Part shown: positions 39,193-49,423 of the stretch, piece by piece
Numbering within the stretch: position 1 is the first letter of the stretch
How the letters are laid out: every line of letters starts with the position of its first letter
Assembly: GCF_001654985.1 (NCBI RefSeq)
Contig: NZ_LXEU01000030.1
Span: forward strand, 103,351 to 167,350
DNA from: Kluyvera georgiana ATCC 51603
GTDB taxonomy: Bacteria; Pseudomonadota; Gammaproteobacteria; Enterobacterales; Enterobacteriaceae
Length of the DNA: 64,000 nucleotides
Direction of reading: 5' to 3'
Translations under genes and position numbers: made by a program
The notes under the pieces: generated by a model
The model's input: only the letters and a program-made list of their open reading frames with translations
The model's database searches: none
Told to the model about the DNA's origin: nothing

Positions 39193-39663
39193 TTAGGCGT
39201 TGGCTTGCAGCCAGCCCAGCACCACGTCATGGTGGTTACTGGTCTTGAAATCATCAAAGACGTGTTCAATTTTGCCGTCAGCGTCAATCAGGAAGCTGAT
39301 GCGGTGAATCCCGTCGTAGGTTTTCCCCATGAAGGTTTTCTCACCCCAGATGCCAAACTGTTCGCAGACCTGGTGATCTTCATCGGAGAGCAGGGTGAAG
39401 TTCAGCAGCTCTTTTTCAGAGAAGCGGGAGAGTTTTTCCGGTTTATCGGTGCTGATACCCAGAACCTCAACGCCGGCTTTTTTCAGCTCGTCCATATTAT
39501 CGCGAAGGCCGCATGCCTGCACGGTGCAGCCAGGGGTCATCGCTTTCGGGTAAAAATAGACCAGAACACGTTGTCCCTGGAAGTCGGTCAAATTTACTTG
39601 CTCGCCGTCTTGATCGGGCAAACTAAATTTCGGTGCGATATCACCGGCTTTCAGTGGGTTCAT
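39193..39663 (-). CDS. bcp: Thiol peroxidase Bcp (PrxQ type)
   Basis: 156 residues. The peroxidatic Cys46 and resolving Cys51 lie in TPGCTVQACGLRDN, the spacing of alpha-helical PrxQ enzymes. Reduces hydroperoxides using thioredoxin in the cytoplasm. Its start overlaps the gcvR stop by one base, so they are co-transcribed as in E. coli. Confidence 0.97.
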   Translation of the reverse strand: MNPLKAGDIAPKFSLPDQDGEQVNLTDFQGQRVLVYFYPKAMTPGCTVQACGLRDNMDELKKAGVEVLGISTDKPEKLSRFSEKELLNFTLLSDEDHQVCEQFGIWGEKTFMGKTYDGIHRISFLIDADGKIEHVFDDFKTSNHHDVVLGWLQANA

Positions 39664-40235
39664 TACTCAGCTCCATCCTGTTCATCATGCTGTGAATAAT
39701 TAATCACGTTTATACTGCCTTGCGCATTCAATTCTGTACATAGGGCTTTGAATGCTTGCTCAATATTTGATGCATTTTGCGTAGCCGGGCTGTGGGCGGT
39801 AATTTGAATAAACAACTGCGCCGCACCTTCATCGGAGCCCGGTTGGGTGCGTGACACCAGCTCGGCAATATTCATCTCCCAGCTGTCGAACAGGGCAGTA
39901 AAACGCTCGATAATATGCGGTGAATCAGGAACTTCCACCTGAACCCATACGGTAGCCGGCATTGCCGGGCGTGGGCTGGCGGTGGTGCGTTTCATGACGA
40001 TTAGCAGGTCCAGCTCTGCACCTTTCAGCGGTAGGGTGGACTCAATCAGCGTAATCGCATTCCATGTTCCGGACAGCAGCATAATAAAAGTGAATTCATC
40101 TCCCAGCATGGCCAACCGACTGTCTTCGATATTACAGCCGCAGCTGCTCACGTGACGGGTGATCGTATTGACGATGCCAGGGCGATCCGCGCCCAGGGCT
40201 GTAATGACCAGATAGTGTTGTAATGAGGCTGTCAA
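39663..40235 (-). CDS. gcvR: Glycine cleavage regulator GcvR
   Basis: 190 residues made of two ACT domains (ALGADRPGIVNTITRHV at about residues 13-29 and VEVPDSPHIIERFTALF at about 98-114). It binds glycine and antagonises GcvA to repress the gcvTHP operon. Divergent from dapA with 154 bases between, operonic with bcp. Length and start match E. coli. Confidence 0.96.
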   Translation of the reverse strand: MTASLQHYLVITALGADRPGIVNTITRHVSSCGCNIEDSRLAMLGDEFTFIMLLSGTWNAITLIESTLPLKGAELDLLIVMKRTTASPRPAMPATVWVQVEVPDSPHIIERFTALFDSWEMNIAELVSRTQPGSDEGAAQLFIQITAHSPATQNASNIEQAFKALCTELNAQGSINVINYSQHDEQDGAE

Positions 40236-40389
40236 ACCTGTTCTTCCTTTAAAAAGGTGCGGTATACCCTAGGAAAGCATAAAAAAAACCGGCATACAAC
40301 ATTCTGAAGGGCCTCAGTCTCTTGCTTTTATTACAGTACCAAACGTACCATTGAGTTTCATGTCCGCACGTCAGCACAGAGGATGGCCC

Positions 40390-41268
40390 ATGTTCACGGG
40401 AAGTATTGTAGCGCTTGTCACGCCGATGGATGAAAAAGGTAATGTCGACCGTTCAAGCCTGAAAAAACTGATTGATTACCATGTCGCCAACGGAACCTCG
40501 GCGATTGTGTCGGTAGGGACTACCGGCGAGTCAGCGACGCTTAGCCACGAAGAGCATGGCGATGTGGTCTTAACCACGCTGGAGCTGGCCGATGGCCGTA
40601 TCCCGGTGATCGCAGGAACGGGAGCAAATGCAACCGCAGAGGCGATTAGCCTGACTCAGCGTTTCAACGACAGCGGCGTAGTCGGCTGCCTGACCGTTAC
40701 CCCATACTACAACCGTCCGACTCAGGAAGGTTTATTCCAGCACTTTAAAGCGATTGCCGAGCATACTGACCTGCCGCAAATCCTGTATAATGTGCCGTCC
40801 CGTACCGGCTGCGATATGCTGCCGGAAACCGTAGGTCGCCTGGCGAAAATTAAAAATATTATCGCGATTAAGGAAGCCACGGGGAACTTAAGCCGTGTTC
40901 ATCAGATCAAAGAGCTGGTTTCAGACGATTTCATCCTGCTCAGCGGTGATGATGCAACCGGTCTGGACTTCATGCAGCTCGGCGGTCACGGCGTTATTTC
41001 GGTAACGGCGAACGTTGCGGCGCGTGATATGGCGGAAATGTGCAAACTGTCCGCAGCTGGAGAGTTCGCGCAGGCGCGCATCATCAACCAGCGTTTGATG
41101 CCGCTGCACAATAAATTATTTGTCGAACCCAATCCTATCCCGGTGAAATGGGCGTGTAAGGAATTGGGGCTTGTGGCGACCGACACCATGCGCTTGCCGA
41201 TGACACCGATTACCGACCACGGTCGTGACGTGGTGGCATCCGCACTGAAGCATGCCGGTTTGCTGTAA
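40390..41268 (+). CDS. dapA: 4-hydroxy-tetrahydrodipicolinate synthase
   Basis: Start at ATG 40390 ([20 protein letters not shown]), 292 residues as in E. coli. TIM barrel with the Schiff-base lysine in [11 protein letters not shown] (Lys161) and the catalytic tyrosine in [12 protein letters not shown] (Tyr133). Condenses pyruvate with aspartate semialdehyde, the first step to DAP and lysine; inhibited by lysine. Followed 16 bases later by bamC, with which it is co-transcribed. Confidence 0.98.
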   Translation: MFTGSIVALVTPMDEKGNVDRSSLKKLIDYHVANGTSAIVSVGTTGESATLSHEEHGDVVLTTLELADGRIPVIAGTGANATAEAISLTQRFNDSGVVGCLTVTPYYNRPTQEGLFQHFKAIAEHTDLPQILYNVPSRTGCDMLPETVGRLAKIKNIIAIKEATGNLSRVHQIKELVSDDFILLSGDDATGLDFMQLGGHGVISVTANVAARDMAEMCKLSAAGEFAQARIINQRLMPLHNKLFVEPNPIPVKWACKELGLVATDTMRLPMTPITDHGRDVVASALKHAGLL

Positions 41269-41284
41269 AGTTTAGGGAGATTTG

Positions 41285-42316
41285 ATGGCTTACTCAGTAC
41301 AGAAGTCGCGCCTGGCCAAGGTTGCGGGTGTATCGCTGGTTTTACTGCTTGCGGCCTGTAGTTCCGACTCGCGCTATAAGCGCCAGGTGAGCGGCGATGA
41401 GTCCTATCTGGACGCTACGCCGTTAAGTGAACTTCACGCCCCTGCGGGCATGATCCTGCCGATCGAAAATGGCGACTACAACATTCCTGTCGCCAACGGC
41501 AGCGGTGCCGTCGGTAAAGCGCTGGACATTCGTCCGCCGGCTCAGCCGTTGGCGCTGGTGGCCGGTGCGCGAACCCAGTTTACGGGCGACACCGCCACGT
41601 TGCTGGTGGAAAATAGCCGTAGCGGCTCTCTGTGGCCGCAGGTGGTCAGCATTATTCAGGGGAAAAACTACACCATCACCAAACGTGATGATGCTAGCCA
41701 GACGCTGACAACGGACTGGGTCGAGTGGAATCGCCTTGATGAAGATCAGCAGTATCGTGGTCGCTATCAAATCTCCGTGCAGCCTCAGGGCTACCAGCAG
41801 GCGGTGATGGTGAAGCTGGTTAACCTGGAACAGGCGGGTAAACCGGTCGCCGATCGCGCTTCCCTACAGCGCTATAGCGCTGAAATGCTGAACGTGATTT
41901 CCGCAGGTCTGGATAAGAATGCGTCGGACGCACAGGCCTCTCGCGGTTCCGCGGGCGCAACCTTTGATGTACAGAGCGCTTCTGATGATACCGGCCTGCC
42001 AATGCTGGTGGTGCGTGCGCCGTTCAACCAGGTCTGGCAGCGTCTGCCGGGCGCGCTGGAAAAAGCGGGCATGAAAGTGACCGACAGCACCCGTTCTCAG
42101 GGCAGCATCGCCGTGACCTACAAGCCGCTGTCTGACAGCAGTTGGCAGGCGTTGGGCGCGAGCGATCCGGGTCTGGTCTCCGGTGACTACAAGCTTCAGG
42201 TCGGTGACCTGGACAACCGTAGTAGCCTGCAGTTCATCGATCCGAAAGGTCATACGTTGACGCAGTCGCAAAATGACGCCCTGGTAGCAGTATTCCAGGC
42301 GGCATTGAGTAAGTAA
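41285..42316 (+). CDS. bamC: Outer-membrane assembly lipoprotein BamC
   Basis: Start at ATG 41285 ([17 protein letters not shown]), 343 residues. A lipoprotein signal ends in the lipobox LLAAC, giving a lipidated Cys25. An extended N-terminal region binds BamD, and two helix-grip domains follow (about residues 100-210 and 230-343). Accessory subunit of the BAM complex that folds outer-membrane proteins. Ends in a terminator just before the purC promoter. Confidence 0.97.
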   Translation: MAYSVQKSRLAKVAGVSLVLLLAACSSDSRYKRQVSGDESYLDATPLSELHAPAGMILPIENGDYNIPVANGSGAVGKALDIRPPAQPLALVAGARTQFTGDTATLLVENSRSGSLWPQVVSIIQGKNYTITKRDDASQTLTTDWVEWNRLDEDQQYRGRYQISVQPQGYQQAVMVKLVNLEQAGKPVADRASLQRYSAEMLNVISAGLDKNASDAQASRGSAGATFDVQSASDDTGLPMLVVRAPFNQVWQRLPGALEKAGMKVTDSTRSQGSIAVTYKPLSDSSWQALGASDPGLVSGDYKLQVGDLDNRSSLQFIDPKGHTLTQSQNDALVAVFQAALSK

Positions 42317-42323
42317 TTTATCA

Positions 42324-42349
42324 GGGCTGGAGCAATCCGGCCCTTTTTT
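42324..42349 (+). terminator. dapA-bamC terminator
   Basis: GGGCTGG (42324-42330) pairs with CCGGCCC (42337-42343) with one G-T pair, followed by six T. Confidence 0.85.
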
Positions 42350-42352
42350 CTG

Positions 42353-42375
42353 TATAGTGACGCAAACGTGTGCGT
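42353..42375 (+). promoter_or_regulatory. purC promoter -10 and PurR operator
   Basis: TATAGT (42353-42358) is a good -10. ACGCAAACGTGTGCGT (42360-42375) fits the PurR consensus with one mismatch and would cover the transcription start. Confidence 0.75.
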
Positions 42376-42425
42376 CGGCAGAAAAGCACAAATTTTTATG
42401 GTTAATCATCACTGGAGTGACAAAG

Positions 42426-43139
42426 ATGCAAAAGCTAGCTGAGTTGTATCGTGGTAAAGCGAAAACCGTATACAGCACCGAAAATCCGGATCTGTTGGTA
42501 CTCGAATTCCGTAACGATACGTCAGCAGGGGATGGCGCTCGCATTGAGCAGTTCGATCGTAAAGGTATGGTGAATAACAAATTCAACCATTTCATTATGA
42601 GCAAACTGGCGGAAGCGGGTATCCCGACCCAAATGGAAGCGCTGTTGTCCGATACCGAATGTCTGGTGAAAAAGCTGGATATGGTGCCGGTGGAGTGCGT
42701 TGTCCGTAACCGCGCCGCCGGTTCGCTGGTGAAACGTTTAGGGATCGAAGAAGGTATTGAGCTGAACCCACCGCTGTTCGACCTGTTCCTGAAAAACGAT
42801 GCCATGCATGACCCGATGGTTAACGAATCCTACTGCGAAACCTTCGGCTGGGTGAGCAAAGAGAACCTGGCGCGCATGCAGGAACTGACCTTCAAAGCGA
42901 ACGACGTGCTGAAAAAGCTGTTCGACGACGCGGGCCTGATCCTCGTGGACTTCAAGCTGGAGTTCGGTCTGTTCAAAGGTGAAGTGGTGCTGGGCGATGA
43001 ATTCTCCCCGGACGGCAGCCGTCTGTGGGACAAAAAGACCATGGATAAAATGGACAAAGACCGTTTCCGCCAGAGCCTTGGCGGCCTGATCGAAGCCTAC
43101 GAAGAAGTGGCGCATCGCTTAGGCGTTAAGCTGGACTAA
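42426..43139 (+). CDS. purC: SAICAR synthetase
   Basis: Start at ATG 42426 ([20 protein letters not shown]), 237 residues. ATP-grasp-like fold with [24 protein letters not shown] and [19 protein letters not shown] metal/ATP motifs. Ligates CAIR and aspartate to SAICAR, step 8 of purine synthesis. A PurR operator sits 51 bases upstream. Length equals E. coli PurC. Confidence 0.98.
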   Translation: MQKLAELYRGKAKTVYSTENPDLLVLEFRNDTSAGDGARIEQFDRKGMVNNKFNHFIMSKLAEAGIPTQMEALLSDTECLVKKLDMVPVECVVRNRAAGSLVKRLGIEEGIELNPPLFDLFLKNDAMHDPMVNESYCETFGWVSKENLARMQELTFKANDVLKKLFDDAGLILVDFKLEFGLFKGEVVLGDEFSPDGSRLWDKKTMDKMDKDRFRQSLGGLIEAYEEVAHRLGVKLD

Positions 43140-43148
43140 GTCATGACC

Positions 43149-43245
43149 TCCCCGGCCTCGCCTGCGCGTAGGCCGGAAAAGGCGTTGACGCCGCCATCCG
43201 GCAATGCGTTTGTTGCTTGCCTGATGGCGCAGCGTTGGCCCGCTC
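43149..43245. repeat. REP/BIME element after purC
   Basis: CCCCGGCCTCGCC ... TAGGCCGG and GCCGCCATCCGGCAATGC ... GCCTGATGGCGC form paired REP palindromes between purC and ypfJ. Confidence 0.75.
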
Positions 43246-43334
43246 ATCTCTTTTCCTGATGTATTTCCAGTGGTAATCCTGCCCGTAACCGCCTACGATC
43301 GTATCAGTAACAATAAAAGAAGATCGAGGTAGTT

Positions 43335-44210
43335 ATGCGTTGGCAAGGCCGTCGTGAAAGCGACAATGTAGAAGATCGGCGGAACAGTTCTGAATCCCCA
43401 CTATCCGGGCGCGGGCCTGGTTTCCGTATTCCCAGCGGTAAGGGCGGTATCATTCTGCTGATTGTCGTGCTGGTTGCGGGCTATTACGGCGTCGACTTAA
43501 CCGGCCTGATGACCGGCGAGCCCATTGGTCAGAGCCAGCAACAAAGCTCGCAGCGCGTCAGCAACCCGAATGATGATGAAGCGGCAAAGTTTACCTCGGT
43601 TATCCTTGCCACGACCGAAGACACCTGGGCGCAGCAGTTTAAAGAGATGGGGAAAACCTATCAGCCGCCGCGTCTGGTGATGTACCGTGGCGCGACCCGC
43701 ACCGGGTGCGGTACCGGCCAGTCGGTGATGGGGCCATTCTACTGCCCGGCCGATAGCACGGTTTATATCGACCTCTCTTTCTATGACGATATGAAAAGCA
43801 AACTCGGCGCAGGCGGCGATTTCGCGCAGGGCTACGTGATTGCGCATGAAGTGGGGCACCACATCCAGAAACTGCTCGGCATCGAGCCGAAAGTCCGTCA
43901 GATGCAGCAGGGCGCATCGCAGGCTGAAGTCAACCGCCTGTCGGTCCGCATGGAGCTTCAGGCCGACTGTTTTGCGGGCGTCTGGGGTCATAACATGCAG
44001 AAACAGGGGATTCTGGAGGCTGGCGATCTTGAAGAAGCGCTGAACGCTGCCGAAGCGATTGGCGATGACCGCTTACAGCAGCAGAGCCAGGGCCGCGTGG
44101 TACCCGATAGCTTTACTCACGGTACATCACAGCAGCGCTACACCTGGCTGAAACGCGGCTTCGATAGCGGCGACCCGTCCCAGTGCAACACCTTCAGTAA
44201 ATCGCTTTAG
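43335..44210 (+). CDS. ypfJ: Putative zinc metallopeptidase YpfJ
   Basis: 291 residues of the neutral zinc metallopeptidase family (PF04228). One N-terminal membrane helix (about residues 35-55, [14 protein letters not shown]) anchors it, and HEVGHH in [14 protein letters not shown] (about 172) binds zinc, with a downstream [14 protein letters not shown] supplying the third ligand. The conserved [16 protein letters not shown] block is present. Substrate unknown. It shares the strand with tmcA 4 bases downstream, so the two are an operon. Confidence 0.92.
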   Translation: MRWQGRRESDNVEDRRNSSESPLSGRGPGFRIPSGKGGIILLIVVLVAGYYGVDLTGLMTGEPIGQSQQQSSQRVSNPNDDEAAKFTSVILATTEDTWAQQFKEMGKTYQPPRLVMYRGATRTGCGTGQSVMGPFYCPADSTVYIDLSFYDDMKSKLGAGGDFAQGYVIAHEVGHHIQKLLGIEPKVRQMQQGASQAEVNRLSVRMELQADCFAGVWGHNMQKQGILEAGDLEEALNAAEAIGDDRLQQQSQGRVVPDSFTHGTSQQRYTWLKRGFDSGDPSQCNTFSKSL

Positions 44211-44214
44211 CGGG

Positions 44215-46227
44215 ATGTCGAAGGTCATGGATGAGCTGCTCGCGCAGGCCGCGCGGATGGCGCAGGAGGGGATTCGCCGCTTGCTGGTGGTTAGCGGCGA
44301 CCCTGACTGGTGCGCAGAGCAGGCAATAGCGTTTCGCAACGCTATCGGACACGACGTGCTGTGGGTGGGCCCGCAGACCGTCGACTCTCCTTTTTGCCAG
44401 CCTGGCAAACTTGTCACGCTGCTCGGGCGCGAGTTCCAGCACGCTATCTTTGACGCTCGCGCCGGTTTTGACGTGTCGGCGTTTGCCGCGTTAGCCGGAA
44501 CCTTGCGTGCCGGTAGCTGGCTGGTGCTGCTGGTGCCAGACTTCTCACGTTGGCCTATGCAGCCCGATACGGACTCGCTGCGCTGGAGCGATACGCCAGA
44601 GCCAATTGCCACTCCCCATTTTGTTCACCATTTTTGCCGTACCCTGGCCGCCAGGGCGCAGGTAAGAATCTGGCGTCAAGGGGAGCCGTTGACGCCGTTC
44701 AATGACCCTCCACGACCACCGTGGCAGCAGGCTAACGGCCAACCCGACGTTGAGCAGCAAGCGATCCTGTCAGCGCTGGCCAACGCCACCGCGCAGGTTT
44801 GTGTGGTGACGGCGGAACGTGGGCGCGGCAAGTCGGCGCTGGCCGGCATGCACATTCGACAGCTTTCCGGCACGGCGCTGGTCACTGCGCCTTCCCGCGC
44901 CTCGGCGGAGGTGATTGCCGCCTTTGCCGGCGAGCGCTTTCGCTTTATCGCGCCGGACGCGCTGCTGGCCTCTGATGAAACCGCCGATTGGCTGGTGGTT
45001 GATGAGGCCGCAGCCATTCCCGCCCCGCTGCTGCAAAAGCTGATGACCCGTTTTTCGCGGGTGCTGTTGACCACCACCGTGCAGGGGTATGAAGGCACCG
45101 GGCGTGGCTTCCTGCTGAAATTTTGCGCCGCGTTCCCGCAGCGGCAGGCGTTTACCCTGAGCCAGCCCATTCGCTGGGCGGCCGGATGCCCGCTGGAAGC
45201 CGTGGTGAACGAGGCGCTGATTTTTGATGATGATGCCTTTACCACTACGCCGCAGGGCGCGGTTACGTTGATGCCCGTGGCGCAGTCAGCCTGGCAAACG
45301 TCTCCAGCGCTGCCCCGCGCGCTCTATCAACTGCTTTCCGGCGCGCATTATCGCACCTCGCCGCTGGATCTGCGCCGCATGATGGACGCGCCGGGACAGC
45401 ATTTTCTGAGCGCTCAAAGTCGTGACGGCCCGGCAGGCGCGCTGTGGCTGGTCGACGAAGGTGGGCTTCCGGCGGAACTGAGCCGGGCAGTGTGGGCCGG
45501 ATTTCGCCGCCCGCGCGGCAACCTGGTGGCGCAATCGCTGGCGGCTCATGGCGGCAGCCCGCTGGCGGCGACGCTTATCGGACGGCGCATCAGCCGCATT
45601 GCGGTACATCCGCAGCGTCAGCGCGAAGGTCTTGGCCAACGGCTGGTCGAACGGGCGTGGCAGGACGCTGAAGGGTGTGATTATCTCTCAGTAAGCTTTG
45701 GCTATACCGATGCGCTATGGCGCTTCTGGCAGCGCTGTGGCTTTACGCTGGTGCGTATTGGCACCCAGCGGGAGGCCAGCAGCGGCTGCTACGCGGCGAT
45801 GGCTATTCGCCCGCTGACGGCGGCAGGGGAGGCGTTGATGTTACATGAGCATCATCGATTGTGCCGCGAATGGCGCTGGCTGCGCCGGTGGGTAGATGAA
45901 AAAGTGCCTCTGGCGGAAGTGACAGAGACTATCCTTACTGAGGATGACTGGTGGGATTTGGCCGGTTTTGCCTTTGCCCATCGCCCGATGCTGGCGGTGC
46001 TGGCGAACCTGCACCGGCTGAGCGAGTTGACTGAACTGACGATACCCGCGCTGCGCGGGCGTTTGTGCGGTGAAGCTGAGTCTGAACTGTGTGCTCGTCT
46101 GGGCGTGCAGGGGCGTAAAGCGCTGCTGGCCCGGCTTCGTGCAGAAGCGGCGCAGGCGATGCGCAGCGTTGACGCTGAACGTACAAACCGGCTGGCGGAA
46201 CAGCTCCCACAACTGCAATTTTTTTAA
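44215..46227 (+). CDS. tmcA: tRNA(Met) cytidine acetyltransferase TmcA
   Basis: 670 residues (ATG 44227, the fifth codon, is an alternative start). An N-terminal DUF1726 domain is followed by an RNA helicase module with Walker A TAERGRGKSALAG (about 199-211) and Walker B WLVVDEAAAIP, then a GNAT module with the acetyl-CoA loop VHPQRQREGLGQRL. Forms N4-acetylcytidine at the wobble position of elongator tRNA(Met), preventing misreading. The N-terminal 200 and C-terminal 100 residues differ more from E. coli than the core. Confidence 0.95.
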   Translation: MSKVMDELLAQAARMAQEGIRRLLVVSGDPDWCAEQAIAFRNAIGHDVLWVGPQTVDSPFCQPGKLVTLLGREFQHAIFDARAGFDVSAFAALAGTLRAGSWLVLLVPDFSRWPMQPDTDSLRWSDTPEPIATPHFVHHFCRTLAARAQVRIWRQGEPLTPFNDPPRPPWQQANGQPDVEQQAILSALANATAQVCVVTAERGRGKSALAGMHIRQLSGTALVTAPSRASAEVIAAFAGERFRFIAPDALLASDETADWLVVDEAAAIPAPLLQKLMTRFSRVLLTTTVQGYEGTGRGFLLKFCAAFPQRQAFTLSQPIRWAAGCPLEAVVNEALIFDDDAFTTTPQGAVTLMPVAQSAWQTSPALPRALYQLLSGAHYRTSPLDLRRMMDAPGQHFLSAQSRDGPAGALWLVDEGGLPAELSRAVWAGFRRPRGNLVAQSLAAHGGSPLAATLIGRRISRIAVHPQRQREGLGQRLVERAWQDAEGCDYLSVSFGYTDALWRFWQRCGFTLVRIGTQREASSGCYAAMAIRPLTAAGEALMLHEHHRLCREWRWLRRWVDEKVPLAEVTETILTEDDWWDLAGFAFAHRPMLAVLANLHRLSELTELTIPALRGRLCGEAESELCARLGVQGRKALLARLRAEAAQAMRSVDAERTNRLAEQLPQLQFF

Positions 46228-46303
46228 CTGACTCATTCAGTTAAATGGCATGGTCATTATTCTGGCGCGGCGTAAACTGACCGTCAAAACCAAGGAGACA
46301 GCC

Positions 46304-47002
46304 ATGACGCACGATCATTTTGTTGTTCAAAGCCCCGCGAAGCCCGCTCAACAGCTGCTGCTGTTGTTTCATGGCGTGGGCGATAATCCGGTCTCAATGG
46401 GGCAGATTGGCAGCTGGTTTGCGCCGCTGTTTCCGGATGCCCTGATTGTCAGCATTGGCGGCGCTGAACCGTGCGGCCCGGCGCCGGGTCGTCAGTGGTT
46501 TTCGGTGCAAAGCGTGACCGAAGAGAACCGCCAGGCACGTGTCGATGCCATTATGCCGACCTTTATTGAAACGGTACGCTACTGGCAAAAACAGAGCGGC
46601 GTGGGCCCGCAGGCCACCGCGCTGATCGGTTTTTCACAGGGGGCGATTATGTCGCTGGAAAGCATCAAAGCCGAGCCGGGTCTGGCTTCCCGCGTGATCG
46701 CTTTTAACGGCCGCTACGCCACGCTGCCGCAGCAGGCGACGACCAGCACCACGATCCATCTGATCCACGGTGGAGAAGACCGGGTTATCGATTTGGCCTG
46801 GGCGGTGAGAGGTCAGGAAGCGCTCCTGGCCGCGGGCGGCGATGTGACGCTGGATATTGTCGACGATCTGGGGCACGCGATTGACGATCGCAGCATGCAG
46901 TTCGCGCTCGATCGTCTGCGCTATACCGTGCCGAAGCACTATTTCGATGAAGCATTGAGCGGCGGAACGCCGAAAGATGACGATATTATTGAGATGATTT
47001 AA
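46304..47002 (+). CDS. ypfH: Carboxylesterase YpfH
   Basis: Start at ATG 46304 (MTHDHFVVQSPAKPAQQLL), with AAGGAGACAGCC before it; 232 residues as in E. coli. Alpha/beta-hydrolase: oxyanion loop LLFHGVGDNP, nucleophile elbow GFSQGAIMS, then Asp in HGGEDRVIDL and His in DLGHAIDD. Hydrolyses short acyl esters in vitro; natural substrate unknown. Cytoplasmic. Confidence 0.95.
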   Translation: MTHDHFVVQSPAKPAQQLLLLFHGVGDNPVSMGQIGSWFAPLFPDALIVSIGGAEPCGPAPGRQWFSVQSVTEENRQARVDAIMPTFIETVRYWQKQSGVGPQATALIGFSQGAIMSLESIKAEPGLASRVIAFNGRYATLPQQATTSTTIHLIHGGEDRVIDLAWAVRGQEALLAAGGDVTLDIVDDLGHAIDDRSMQFALDRLRYTVPKHYFDEALSGGTPKDDDIIEMI

Positions 47003-47028
47003 AGATTAACGGTTCGCTGGGAATCTGT

Positions 47029-47104
47029 AGGCCGGGTAAGGCAAAGCCACCATCCGGCAATTCATGGCGGCTATGCCTGATGGCGCTGCGCTTATCAGGC
47101 CTAC
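47029..47104. repeat. REP/BIME element after ypfH
   Basis: TAGGCCGGGTAAGGC ... GCCACCATCCGGCA and TGCCTGATGGCGCTGCGCTTATCAGGCCTAC form a REP pair between convergent ypfH and ypfN. Confidence 0.8.
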
Positions 47105-47110
47105 ATGTGC

Positions 47111-47311
47111 TTATTTCTTCGGCTGGTCTTTCTTCGGCCAGTCGTCGTCATCGTCCCACTTATCGTTGCAGTCACGATGCGGCGGAAGCTCGGGTTTATC
47201 GGCAAGGAATTTTTTATGATCGACGCGACTAAGATCCTTAATCACGTTGATGATCACCCCCACCAGGAAAACCAGCACCAGAATCCACCAGTATTTTGTC
47301 AGCCAATCCAT
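47111..47311 (-). CDS. ypfN: UPF0370 membrane protein YpfN
   Basis: 66 residues from ATG 47311 ([19 protein letters not shown]), with GAGGTAATGCGC upstream. One membrane helix, then [20 protein letters not shown] and a highly acidic/basic tail [14 protein letters not shown], nearly identical to E. coli YpfN. Function unknown. It follows dapE by 25 bases and is probably co-transcribed with it. Confidence 0.93.
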   Translation of the reverse strand: MDWLTKYWWILVLVFLVGVIINVIKDLSRVDHKKFLADKPELPPHRDCNDKWDDDDDWPKKDQPKK

Positions 47312-47336
47312 GCGCATTACCTCTTTTGTTATGCCG

Positions 47337-48464
47337 TCAGGCGACAAGTTGTTCCATGATACGCTGATACATCCGCGCCAGCATCTGCAGGTCTGCGGCA
47401 TTTACGCATTCGTTTATCTTGTGAATGGTCGCGTTCACCGGACCCAGCTCAACAACCTGCGCGCCCATCTGGGCGATAAAGCGACCATCTGACGTCCCGC
47501 CGGTGGTCAGTAACTGCGGTTCTATTTCATTATAGTGCGCAATCGCGTTAACCACCGCGTCGACCAGCTTGCCGCGTGCGGTCAGGAACGGTTGCCCGGA
47601 GATCCACCAGTCTACCGAGTAGCGCAGTTGGTATTTTTCCAGCAGGGCGATCACGCGCTCTTTGATCATCGCGTCGGTCAATTCGGTGCTAAAGCGGAAG
47701 TTGAACTGCACGAACAGATCGCCCGGGATGACGTTGTTGCTGCCGGTACCCGCCTGGATGTTGGCAATTTGCATGCTGGTTGGCGGGAAGAATTCGTTGC
47801 CCTGGTCCCACTCGATAGACACCAGTTCGTTCATCCACGGCGCGGCGCGGTGAACCGGATTATCGGCAAGATGTGGGTAAGCCACATGGCCCTGCACGCC
47901 GTGAATCGTCAGGTTGCAGGTCATGGAACCACGACGGCCATTTTTCACCACGTCACCGACCACTTCGGTGCTCGACGGTTCGCCCACCAGGCAGTAGTCC
48001 AGGCGTTCGTTGCGCGCCATCAGCGCTTCCACCACCTTCACGGTACCGTGGGTGGCGCTGGCCTCCTCATCGGAGGTGATCAGGAACGCCAGGCGTCCTT
48101 TATGGTTCGGGTGCTGGGCGACAAAACGTTCGGCAGCGACGACCATCGCCGCCAGCGAGCCTTTCATGTCCGCCGCGCCGCGGCCAAACAGCATGCCATC
48201 ACGAATGGTCGGTTCAAATGGCGGGTTAATCCAGCGATCGGCATCACCCGCGGGCACCACATCGGTGTGGCCAGCAAATGCCAGGGTTTCCCCTTTACCG
48301 CGCCAGGCCCAGAAATTCTGGGTATCACCAAAATCCATGGGCTCAACGGTAAAACCGATAGCGCGCAGACGTTCAATCATTAATGCCTGACAGCCCGCGT
48401 CATCGGGGCTGAGAGACGGGCGGCGAATAAGCTGCTGAGCCAGCTCAATGACTGGGCAAGACAT
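47337..48464 (-). CDS. dapE: Succinyl-diaminopimelate desuccinylase
   Basis: 375 residues of the M20 di-zinc family. Metal ligands are in [29 protein letters not shown] and [15 protein letters not shown] (bridging Asp and catalytic Glu). The dimerisation domain lies at about residues 180-290, and [11 protein letters not shown] carries the final region before His in [10 protein letters not shown]. It hydrolyses N-succinyl-LL-DAP to LL-DAP and succinate for lysine and peptidoglycan. yffB lies upstream on the same strand. Confidence 0.98.
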   Translation of the reverse strand: MSCPVIELAQQLIRRPSLSPDDAGCQALMIERLRAIGFTVEPMDFGDTQNFWAWRGKGETLAFAGHTDVVPAGDADRWINPPFEPTIRDGMLFGRGAADMKGSLAAMVVAAERFVAQHPNHKGRLAFLITSDEEASATHGTVKVVEALMARNERLDYCLVGEPSSTEVVGDVVKNGRRGSMTCNLTIHGVQGHVAYPHLADNPVHRAAPWMNELVSIEWDQGNEFFPPTSMQIANIQAGTGSNNVIPGDLFVQFNFRFSTELTDAMIKERVIALLEKYQLRYSVDWWISGQPFLTARGKLVDAVVNAIAHYNEIEPQLLTTGGTSDGRFIAQMGAQVVELGPVNATIHKINECVNAADLQMLARMYQRIMEQLVA

Positions 48465-48520
48465 AAACTAAACCTCGTTATTTTTCGTTATCTGCAAAAA
48501 GTCAAAACGGGGCGGCGGCA

Positions 48521-48880
48521 TTAGCGCATCTGGGCGAGCCACTGGCCGTAACTGGCATCACTAAAACCCAGCAGCATAGGCTGTGCTGGCGCACAGAGCA
48601 ATGGGCGTTTAATGATAGTCGGCATTTCCAGCATCAGCGCAGCGGCGGCGTCGGCATTGTTGATGCTTACGCGCACGCTTTCGTCCAGCTTACGCCAGGT
48701 GGTACCGCGGGTATTCAATAAGGCTTCCCAGCCCAGCTCGGCAATAAAGGATGCCAGTAATTCGGGCGGCAGGCCGTCAACGCGATAATCATGAAAGCGA
48801 TATTCAACCTGATGCTCGTCGAGCCAACGGCGGGCTTTTTTAATTGTGTCGCAATTTTTTATTCCATAGAGGATGGTCAT
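48521..48880 (-). CDS. yffB: ArsC/Spx-family protein YffB
   Basis: 119 residues with a thioredoxin-fold loop [16 protein letters not shown] (single Cys10), then [36 protein letters not shown] and IIKRPLLC. Orthologous to E. coli YffB, whose cellular role is unclear; it resembles a glutathione-dependent thiol reductase. It lies 56 bases upstream of dapE in the same direction. Confidence 0.93.
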   Translation of the reverse strand: MTILYGIKNCDTIKKARRWLDEHQVEYRFHDYRVDGLPPELLASFIAELGWEALLNTRGTTWRKLDESVRVSINNADAAAALMLEMPTIIKRPLLCAPAQPMLLGFSDASYGQWLAQMR

Positions 48881-49238
48881 GTTCCACCTTTATATCAGCA
48901 GGTTTTTTAGGGCCTCGAATATACACGGAATTACCGTGGCTGCCTGTTTTAATTTTATCCTGATAAACAGGCTGAAATTCGTACAGTTTATCATGCTGTC
49001 TACGACGAAAGTCGCAGTTTGTTCACTTTGTTGTAGGGTAAATTCTTATCATATGATTCACATTCCGATAACTATTTCAGAATGTTGCTGTTCGTCACAT
49101 TAAATGTCAACATTCCAGCCCATAGTGGCCTCAAGCAGTAAACAATCGTTGGCAGCGGCAATCAAAGTAATCGGATTAACCGTATTCACAGGTCATACAT
49201 TTGTACGTAATATACGCATAATAATAAGAGAGGTAGTT
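48881..49238. other. Intergenic between yffB and ypfM
   Basis: 358 bases of AT-rich DNA without a supported gene. It must hold divergent promoters. A candidate for ypfM is TTCACA (49185-49190) with TAATAT (49208-49213), 17-base spacer. Nothing else is clear. Confidence 0.4.
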
Positions 49239-49298
49239 ATGATCGAACGTGAACTGGGGAACTGGAAAGATTTTATCGAAGTGATGCTTCGTAAATAA
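49239..49298 (+). CDS. ypfM: 19-residue small protein YpfM
   Basis: ATG 49239 with GAGAGGTAG upstream encodes MIERELGNWKDFIEVMLRK, identical to the E. coli small protein YpfM as I remember it. It is amphipathic and has no signal or membrane helix. Function unknown. The perfect amino-acid match in a region otherwise AT-rich and unconserved argues for real translation. It is followed by the bidirectional terminator shared with acrD. Confidence 0.85.
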   Translation: MIERELGNWKDFIEVMLRK

Positions 49299-49390
49299 TT
49301 TTCAGATAGGTGAGTGATTAAGCGCTGTGTTCTTTCAATTACCATGATGGTGTTGTTTGCAGTACAGAGTCAATGCTCAACATAAAGATA

Positions 49391-49416
49391 AAAAGGCGAC
49401 AGTGACTGTCGCCTTT
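49391..49416. terminator. Bidirectional terminator, ypfM and acrD
   Basis: Perfect 12-bp inverted repeat AAAAGGCGACAG / CTGTCGCCTTTT with a three-base loop. T runs occur on both strands, placing it for both convergent genes. Confidence 0.9.
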
Positions 49417-49423
49417 TCTGTTT

